From contig MEQV01000011.1 of the NCBI GenBank assembly GCA_001770355.1, forward strand, positions 1 to 11,189: a stretch of DNA of 11,189 nt, given 5' to 3'. Below, piece after piece: positions 5,947-11,189 of this stretch. Source of the stretch: Betaproteobacteria bacterium RIFCSPLOWO2_02_FULL_62_17. GTDB lineage: Bacteria > Pseudomonadota > Gammaproteobacteria > Burkholderiales > SG8-39. The notes under the pieces were generated by a model. It was given only the letters and a program-made list of their open reading frames with translations. It ran no database searches and was not told the DNA's origin. The translations under genes were made by a program, and so were the position numbers. Each line of letters opens with the position of its first letter. Within the stretch, counting starts at the first letter, position 1.

Positions 5947-7854
5947 ATGCAGCAAATCCTTGCCAAGATGCAAATCGCAGCTTTCGTTGCAATAGTCACA
6001 GCAGTAACCGTCACCGCAAGCTTATCCGCGCACGCCGCCGCTGACGCAGTATTCGTTACAGCGACACGTTTCCCGAGCCGGGTGGACGCAATCGTCAGCG
6101 ATGTCACTGTCATTGAAAAGGAGGAAATTCAGCGAGCCGGCCAAGCCTCGCTCGCTGAACTCCTGCAAACGCAGCCGGGCATCGAAATTGTCACCAATGG
6201 CGGGATGGGCCAGCCCAGCGGTATATCGATTCGCGGCGCCAATGTGACGCAAACCCTGGTAATTGTAGACGGGCTGCGCATCGGGTCCGCCACCGCCGGC
6301 CAAGCCGCGCTGGAGCACATTTCCCTCGCGCAGATCGAGCGCATTGAGATTTTGCGCGGACCTGCCAGCAGCCTGTACGGGGCAGATGCCCTGGGTGGGG
6401 TGGTACAGATTTTCACGCACCGCGGCAGCGGTCCTCCAAAAGCAAATGTTTCCTTCGGTTACGGTACATACGGCACTGCCCAAGCTGGTGCCGGCGTGAC
6501 GGGTCAGAGCGGAGATACCCGCTATGCGCTGCAGCTTGGAATGATAGACAGCAAGGGCTTTTCGTCGTTACGTCCAGACTCGCGTGCTTTCATTGATCCG
6601 TTCAATACGGACGCCGATGGCTATCGCAATCGTAGCCTGAACGCTTGGATTTCCCAGCGCCTGAACGCCGACCATGAGCTTGGATTGAATGTTCTATGGA
6701 GCGATGCGCGTGTGCATTTCGATGGGCTGAACTGCGATGCGACCGGCTTTGTATGCACCTCGAACTATGACAATCGCGTCAAGCAAACCCTGGCTAATTA
6801 CGCGGTCAATTTGCGCAGTCGGCTTTCATCGTCCTGGTTGAGTACGCTGCGGGTGGGGCGTGCCACCGACGACTACACGAACTTCTCGCTCGACCCGGTG
6901 ACGCCGGCGGAAACACAGAGCGTATTCCGTACCGACCAGGACCAGGTTTCGTGGCAGAACGACATCAGTATGGCAGCCGGTCGCCTAATGCTCGCTTACG
7001 AAGATACGCGGCAGAGGGTACAAGGCACGACCAAGTTCACCGCGGCGTCGCGCGACATCCGCTCATTCGTTGCCGGTTATCAGGGCGAGTTTGGCCCCCA
7101 TATACTGCAGGCCAGCGGGCGACGTGACCAGAACAGCCAGTTCGGGCAGCGCAACAGCGGCTCACTAGGCTATGGCTATCAATTTGCGCCGCGCTGGCGT
7201 GCCGGCGCTAGCCTGGGCACCGCGTTCCGGACGCCGACATTCAATGATTTGTATTTTCCATTTGATCCAGCCCTGTTCTATGGGGGCAATCCCGCATTGA
7301 AACCCGAATCGGCCCGCAATCAGGAACTGTCGCTGCGCTACGAGTCAACGGGCATGCAGGTGTCAGCAGTCTACTATCGCAACAAAATCAGCGATCTGAT
7401 CACGGTTCAATGCGATCCGGTAACCTTCAATTGCAGCGTATTTAACGTCAATCGGGCGACCCTTGAAGGCTGGACTCTATCCGGGGCGGGAGATGTGGGC
7501 AGATGGCGGCTCAAGGCGAGCCTCGATCTGCAAGACCCGCGCAACGATGTTACCGGCAGACAACTGACACGCCGAGCAAGAGAACACGGCACTGCGACCG
7601 CTACGCGCCAGTTCGGCGTCTGGCAGGCAGGCGCAGAAGCGCTTTTTTCCGGGGCGCGTTTCGATAACCCAGCCAATACGATTCGCATGAAAGCCTACAC
7701 AGTGTTCAACCTGTTCGCCAATTACCGGCTCAGCGGTGGTTGGTCGCTGTTTAGCCGGCTCAACAACGTGACCAACGAAAAATATGAAATCTCCCGCAAC
7801 TTCGCAACGCCTGCCACCAGCGTCTTTATTGGTGTGCGCTATCAGCAGGAATGA
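5947..7854 (+). CDS. btuB: TonB-dependent outer membrane cobalamin receptor (BtuB-like)
   Basis: BtuB imports vitamin B12 across the outer membrane using TonB/ExbBD energy. From the ATG at 5947, which has GGGAG six bases upstream, the product is 635 residues, close to the E. coli protein (614). Residues 1-30 look like a signal peptide with cleavage after SAHA. DAVFVTA (33-39) is a TonB box. The plug domain runs to about 157 and includes ISIRGANVTQTLVIVDG and RIEILRGPASSLYGADALGG. The rest is a 22-strand barrel pattern, with an NTDADGYRNRSLN segment resembling the calcium-binding region of BtuB and the family C-terminal LNNVTNEKYE. The frame could extend upstream to 5908, but that would place 13 residues before the signal peptide. 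The upstream cobalamin riboswitch strongly supports B12 as substrate. Two CX6C pairs (263/270, 489/496) probably form loop disulfides. No B12 ABC transporter genes follow; LPS genes do. Confidence 0.93.
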   Translation: MQQILAKMQIAAFVAIVTAVTVTASLSAHAAADAVFVTATRFPSRVDAIVSDVTVIEKEEIQRAGQASLAELLQTQPGIEIVTNGGMGQPSGISIRGANVTQTLVIVDGLRIGSATAGQAALEHISLAQIERIEILRGPASSLYGADALGGVVQIFTHRGSGPPKANVSFGYGTYGTAQAGAGVTGQSGDTRYALQLGMIDSKGFSSLRPDSRAFIDPFNTDADGYRNRSLNAWISQRLNADHELGLNVLWSDARVHFDGLNCDATGFVCTSNYDNRVKQTLANYAVNLRSRLSSSWLSTLRVGRATDDYTNFSLDPVTPAETQSVFRTDQDQVSWQNDISMAAGRLMLAYEDTRQRVQGTTKFTAASRDIRSFVAGYQGEFGPHILQASGRRDQNSQFGQRNSGSLGYGYQFAPRWRAGASLGTAFRTPTFNDLYFPFDPALFYGGNPALKPESARNQELSLRYESTGMQVSAVYYRNKISDLITVQCDPVTFNCSVFNVNRATLEGWTLSGAGDVGRWRLKASLDLQDPRNDVTGRQLTRRAREHGTATATRQFGVWQAGAEALFSGARFDNPANTIRMKAYTVFNLFANYRLSGGWSLFSRLNNVTNEKYEISRNFATPATSVFIGVRYQQE

Positions 7855-7913
7855 AAGCACGGTCGAACTAAGCCTGGGGAGTCTATGGCGGTAATTTCTG
7901 CTAATGTCCCCGC

Positions 7914-9005
7914 ATGCAAATGGGACCCGACGATGCAATAGATTTATCGCTCGTAAAACGGGCACTGGTGGTGAAACTTCGCCATCACGGCGACGTGCTG
8001 CTCACCACGCCCGTGTTTTCCGCGCTCAAGAGTCGTATTCCGAACATCGAGATTGATGCCTTGGTCTATGCGGACACCCATGCCATGCTTGACGGCAATC
8101 CGGCGATTTCAAGAGTTTTTGCCATTGACCGGGCTTGGAAGTCCCGAACGGCGCTGGCGCGGGCGTCGGAAGAGTGGCGCTTGTTGCGCTTATTGCGCCA
8201 GCGTGGCTACGACCTGTTGATTCATCTTTCCGAACACCCCCGGGGGGCATGGCTGTCGCGGTTCCTGGGCTGCGCCTATTCGGTGGCGCCAGACTATGCG
8301 CAACGCTCGAAATTCTGGCGGCGAAGCTTCACGCATCGGTTTTCATTGCCAAAGAATGCACACCGCCATATGGTCGAGTGGAATCTTGACGCATTGCGCA
8401 GAATCGGCATTCAGCCGGGGGTGGGGGAAAAGCGGCTGATCCTTGTCGCGGGCACGCAAGGCCAGAGCGAAGCAGATAAATTGCTGGAACAGTACGGAAT
8501 CGAAGCCGGCACCTTTGTTCATCTGCATCCCGCCTCGCGCTGGTCCTTCAAGTGCTGGCCGGAAGCGCGCAATGCAGCGCTCATAGACGCCTTGGCGCGT
8601 CGGGGAGAGCAAGTGGTATTGACTGCTGCTCCTGATGCGCAAGAACTGGATTTTGTAAGCCGGATACTCTCCCTTTGCAACGCGAAGCCGGTAAATCTTG
8701 CCGGCAAGCTGTCGTTGAAGGGGCTCGCCGCGCTCACCGCGAAGGCCAAGTTGTTCATCGGCGTGGACTCCGCGCCGATGCATATGGCTAGCGCCATGGG
8801 TACGCCCGTCGTCGCGCTGTTTGGTCCGAGCGGGGAAATGGAATGGGGACCATGGTCTTCGAAGATGCGTGTTGTGGCATCGGCGTCGCATCCCTGCCGG
8901 CCCTGCGGCATTGACGGATGCGGCGGCGGCAAAATCAGCGATTGCCTGGTGACCTTGCCCGAGGATCGGGTCCTGCGCGCGGTATCGGAGTTGCTCGACC
9001 AATGA
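7914..9005 (+). CDS. Lipopolysaccharide heptosyltransferase III-like enzyme (GT9 family, RfaQ/WaaQ type)
   Basis: GT9 enzymes transfer heptose from ADP-heptose to the LPS inner core at the inner face of the cytoplasmic membrane. The 363-residue product shows the N-terminal VVKLRHHGDVLLTTP (residues 19-33, with the GD motif of the family), HLHPASRWSFKCWP (203-216), GVDSAPMHMA (283-292, nucleotide-sugar site), FGPSG, and a C-terminal cysteine cluster (CRPCGIDGCGGGK, then SDCL) typical of RfaQ-type heptosyltransferase III. The acceptor residue is not decided by sequence. Starts at 7914 and 7920 are both possible and neither has a clear ribosome binding site. It begins 59 bases after btuB with no terminator visible between, and a 31-base gap separates it from the GT4 gene after it, suggesting one transcript. 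A more general ADP-heptose:LPS heptosyltransferase is the alternative call. Confidence 0.9.
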   Translation: MQMGPDDAIDLSLVKRALVVKLRHHGDVLLTTPVFSALKSRIPNIEIDALVYADTHAMLDGNPAISRVFAIDRAWKSRTALARASEEWRLLRLLRQRGYDLLIHLSEHPRGAWLSRFLGCAYSVAPDYAQRSKFWRRSFTHRFSLPKNAHRHMVEWNLDALRRIGIQPGVGEKRLILVAGTQGQSEADKLLEQYGIEAGTFVHLHPASRWSFKCWPEARNAALIDALARRGEQVVLTAAPDAQELDFVSRILSLCNAKPVNLAGKLSLKGLAALTAKAKLFIGVDSAPMHMASAMGTPVVALFGPSGEMEWGPWSSKMRVVASASHPCRPCGIDGCGGGKISDCLVTLPEDRVLRAVSELLDQ

Positions 9006-9036
9006 TCGCGCGGTCTTGTTCGGTGTTGCGCCGGCC

Positions 9037-10179
9037 GTGAAGCTTGCCGTCATCCGTCAGCGATATGACCCGCATGGCGGGGCGGAGCGCTTTGTATCGC
9101 ACGCTGCCGTCGCGTTGCAGGCGCATGGCACGCACACCACTATCATCGCCAGGGAATGGGTGGGCGAAGCCGGTGAAACCCATTGGCAGCGTTGTGATCC
9201 GTTCTATTTGGGCCGCATCTGGCGTGATCGGGGATTTGCGCGCGCGGCCTGCAGATTAGTCGCCGATGGCGATTTTGATCTTGTACAGTCCCATGAACGA
9301 ATACCCTGCTGCGATGTATACCGCGCCGGCGACGGTGTGCATGCCCAATGGCTGCAGTACCGCGCGAAAGTGCTCAGCCCCTGGCAGCGTTTAGGGCTGG
9401 CTTGCAGTCCGTTTCACAGACATCTCCTTGCCGCGGAGCGCCGCTTGTTTTGCAGTCCGCGCCTGCGTGCGGTGATCTGCAATTCGCGGATGGTAAGGGA
9501 CGAAATCGCCCGCTGGTTCCCCGCGGTGTCGGACCGATTGCATGTTATCTACAACGGGGTCGACCTTGAGCGCCACCATCCTTCCCTTGCGGGCGAGTAT
9601 CGCAGCGCCATGCGTGAACGCCTGGGCATTCCGCAGGGGGCGAAAACCTTGCTGTTCGTGGGCGCAGGATTCGAGCGCAAGGGCATGCAGGTACTGCTCG
9701 ATAGTTTCAAACGGGTGTGCCACGAACCGGTTTTCCTTGTGGTGGTGGGAACGGACCGCCATGCCCGGCGCTTTGAGGCGTATGCGCGTTCGTTGGGGAT
9801 TGCGGAAAAAATTCATTGGGCAGGACCCCAGAGCGACGTTGCCCCCTGGTATGGGCTCGCCGATGTGTTCGTTCTTCCGACTCTCTACGATCCATTTCCA
9901 AATGCGGCGCTCGAGGCTTTGGCGAGCGGACTTCCAGTGGTCACGTCCAATCACTGCGGAACCGCGGAGATCATTCGGGAAGGGTGGAATGGTTACATTT
10001 GCAGGGATCCTTGTGACGCGGGGGAACTGGCGGGGAACCTGGGCAAAGCGCTGGCCAGGGCGCAGGATATGCGCGGCAACGCGCGCAGCAGCGCGCAAGC
10101 GCTCGGAATGCCGCAAATGGCGCAAGCGCTGACAGGGCTCTATGCACGCTTGCTGCAACCAGCCCAGGGCGCGCACTGA
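9037..10179 (+). CDS. GT4-family glycosyltransferase, WaaG/RfaG-like (LPS core)
   Basis: This is a retaining GT-B glycosyltransferase; WaaG adds the first outer-core glucose to heptose II from UDP-glucose on the cytoplasmic side. From the GTG at 9037 the product has 380 residues, starting MKLAVIRQRYDPHGGAERFV, whose GGAER loop matches the N-terminal acceptor/nucleotide loop. The C-terminal half has GAGFERKGMQVLLDSF (209-224), FLVVVGTDRHARRFEAYARS and YDPFPNAALEALASGLPVVT. The sugar-nucleotide EX7E motif is therefore present as D285-X7-E293. Overall resemblance is to E. coli RfaG. A TTG at 9016 would add seven residues, but the GTG gives a cleaner start. No strong ribosome binding site is visible, so translation may be coupled to the heptosyltransferase that ends 31 bases upstream. 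The donor sugar is inferred; another hexose is possible. Confidence 0.85.
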   Translation: MKLAVIRQRYDPHGGAERFVSHAAVALQAHGTHTTIIAREWVGEAGETHWQRCDPFYLGRIWRDRGFARAACRLVADGDFDLVQSHERIPCCDVYRAGDGVHAQWLQYRAKVLSPWQRLGLACSPFHRHLLAAERRLFCSPRLRAVICNSRMVRDEIARWFPAVSDRLHVIYNGVDLERHHPSLAGEYRSAMRERLGIPQGAKTLLFVGAGFERKGMQVLLDSFKRVCHEPVFLVVVGTDRHARRFEAYARSLGIAEKIHWAGPQSDVAPWYGLADVFVLPTLYDPFPNAALEALASGLPVVTSNHCGTAEIIREGWNGYICRDPCDAGELAGNLGKALARAQDMRGNARSSAQALGMPQMAQALTGLYARLLQPAQGAH

Positions 10180-10189
10180 TCGCCAGCCT

Positions 10190-10223
10190 CCGCGCTTGGG
10201 GTACCTGTAGCGCGGTGTCTTTT
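10190..10223 (+). terminator. Possible weak terminator after the glycosyltransferase genes
   Basis: CCGCGC (10190-10195) pairs with GCGCGG (10210-10215) across a 14-base loop and is followed by TGTCTTTT. The loop is large and the T-run is short and interrupted, so termination would be partial at best. Confidence 0.35.
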
Positions 10224-10246
10224 CAGGGAATAGCGCAAAATTCGAA

Positions 10247-10252
10247 TATAAT
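10247..10252 (+). promoter_or_regulatory. Promoter -10 box for msbA
   Basis: A perfect TATAAT is located 32 bases before the msbA GTG, predicting a start near 10259 and a leader of about 20 bases containing the ribosome binding site. No good -35 hexamer is found at 16-18 bases upstream, so the promoter is probably moderate or uses other contacts. Confidence 0.55.
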
Positions 10253-10278
10253 TCAACCCTTTCCAAGAGGGTGATCCG

Positions 10279-11189
10279 GTGTCCGTCCGTTCCAGCCGGG
10301 ACCTTTACTTTCGACTGCTGGGTTACGTCCGTCCTTACTGGCGTGTGTTTGGAATAGCCATTCTGGGGATGATGCTGACAGCAGCGACGGAACCGCTATT
10401 TCCAGCCTTGATCAAACCGCTGCTGGACGGCAGTTTTGTTGCCCGGGACCCCTTCTATTCTTTCTGGATTCCGGTTGCGCTCGTCGGCATTTTCATACTG
10501 CGCGGCGTTCTGAGTTTTCTCACCTCGTATTCCATGGCCTGGGTATCCAACAAGGTCGTCCTGGATCTGAGGAACGAAATGTTCGGACGCATGCTGCATT
10601 TGCCGACCCGGTTTTTCGACAGCCAGTCCTCGGGGGCCTTGATTTCCAAGGTCGCCTACGACGTCAATGGCGTTACTGGCGCAGCGACCGGTGTGCTGAC
10701 TGTGATCGTCGAGGACTCGCTCAAGGTTGTGTTCCTGCTGGCATACCTTCTTTACCTTAATTGGCAACTCACGCTGATTGCGCTGGTGATCGTTCCGGGT
10801 ATCGCGCTGGTTATCAGGCTTTTTTCCAAACGCTTGCGAACCATGAGCGAAGAGTCCCTTAAGGCGATGGGTCGGATCACCCATTGTCTGCAGGAGGCGG
10901 TTGAATGCCACAAGGTTGTCAAGATTTTCGGCGGGCAGAGCTACGAAAAACGGCGCTTCGACCGCGCCCTTCAGGAACTGCGCGGCTACAGCATGCGCCA
11001 GACGGTGGCCGCAGCGGCGACGGTACCGATCGTGCAGTTGTTCGCAGCGCTTGCATTGGCGATAATAATCAGCATCGCGGTGCAGCAGTCCGCGGCCAAT
11101 CAACTGACCGTGGGCGATTTCATGTCATTCATCACGGCGATGTTGATGTTGCTCGCGCCCCTGAAGCATCTGGCCGACGTCAATGCACC
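10279..11189 (+). CDS. msbA: Lipid A export ATP-binding/permease protein MsbA, 3' part outside window
   Basis: MsbA is a homodimeric ABC exporter that flips core-lipid A from the inner to the outer leaflet of the cytoplasmic membrane. The visible 303 codons cover the transmembrane domain. They include a first membrane helix around FGIAILGMMLTAATEPLFPA, a second around IPVALVGIFILRGVLSFLTS, the cytoplasmic FGRMLHLPTRFFDSQSSGAL segment that is highly typical of MsbA, helices near VVFLLAYLLYLNWQLTLIAL, and the ITHCLQEAVECHKVVKIFGG coupling region. The nucleotide-binding domain (Walker A, signature, Walker B) would follow past the edge. The GTG at 10279 is chosen because GAGGG lies seven bases upstream and MsbA N-terminal sequence starts here; another GTG at 10271 is out of frame. 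Its position after two LPS core enzymes fits LPS assembly, and it has its own -10 box. Confidence 0.95.
   Translation, partial: MSVRSSRDLYFRLLGYVRPYWRVFGIAILGMMLTAATEPLFPALIKPLLDGSFVARDPFYSFWIPVALVGIFILRGVLSFLTSYSMAWVSNKVVLDLRNEMFGRMLHLPTRFFDSQSSGALISKVAYDVNGVTGAATGVLTVIVEDSLKVVFLLAYLLYLNWQLTLIALVIVPGIALVIRLFSKRLRTMSEESLKAMGRITHCLQEAVECHKVVKIFGGQSYEKRRFDRALQELRGYSMRQTVAAAATVPIVQLFAALALAIIISIAVQQSAANQLTVGDFMSFITAMLMLLAPLKHLADVNA

Noticed and set aside
5826..6044. Possible upstream peptide in the btuB leader running into btuB
   Set aside because: It has no good ribosome binding site and continues out of frame into btuB; no leader-peptide features such as runs of one regulatory codon were seen.
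10396..11103. Minus-strand open frame of 235 codons opposite msbA
   Set aside because: It is antisense to a clear msbA reading frame, and its composition (rich in His, Gln, Arg, Asp) is typical of a shadow frame.

Overview
The window looks like a chromosomal housekeeping segment of a Gram-negative proteobacterium, most likely a betaproteobacterium. This rests on the gene content (priA, hemE, EVE-domain gene, 6S RNA, zapA, a small ZapB-like gene, btuB, LPS core glycosyltransferases, msbA), the moderately high GC, and the order small coiled-coil gene / zapA / 6S RNA / EVE-domain gene. The lineage is inferred from remembered gene order and protein style, not from a search.

Layout. Positions 1-5180 are a leftward (minus-strand) block. 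In transcription order it holds a small coiled-coil protein gene behind a strong promoter, zapA (joined by an ATGA overlap), 6S RNA with a downstream terminator, an EVE-domain gene, hemE, a 478-base gap with DnaA-box-like sites beside a very AT-rich stretch, and priA, which runs off the left edge about 25 codons short of its end. A gene-free stretch (5181-5587) separates this block from a rightward block. The rightward block has a promoter, a cobalamin riboswitch, a BtuB-type TonB-dependent receptor, a heptosyltransferase III-like GT9 enzyme, a WaaG-like GT4 enzyme, and msbA with its own promoter. msbA runs off the right edge after the transmembrane part.

How the genes fit together. The left block combines division (ZapA and partner), global control of RNA polymerase (6S RNA), heme synthesis (HemE) and replication restart (PriA). 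The right block is outer-membrane biology: B12 uptake under B12 feedback, then two enzymes that extend the lipopolysaccharide core and the flippase that exports core-lipid A. I see no terminator between btuB and the first glycosyltransferase, so B12-responsive readthrough into LPS genes is possible.

I found no undescribed multigene system, mobile element, CRISPR array or tRNA. The points most worth a second look are the DnaA-box/AT-rich gap between hemE and priA, the apparently leaderless start of the division operon, the 6S RNA, and the riboswitch leader.
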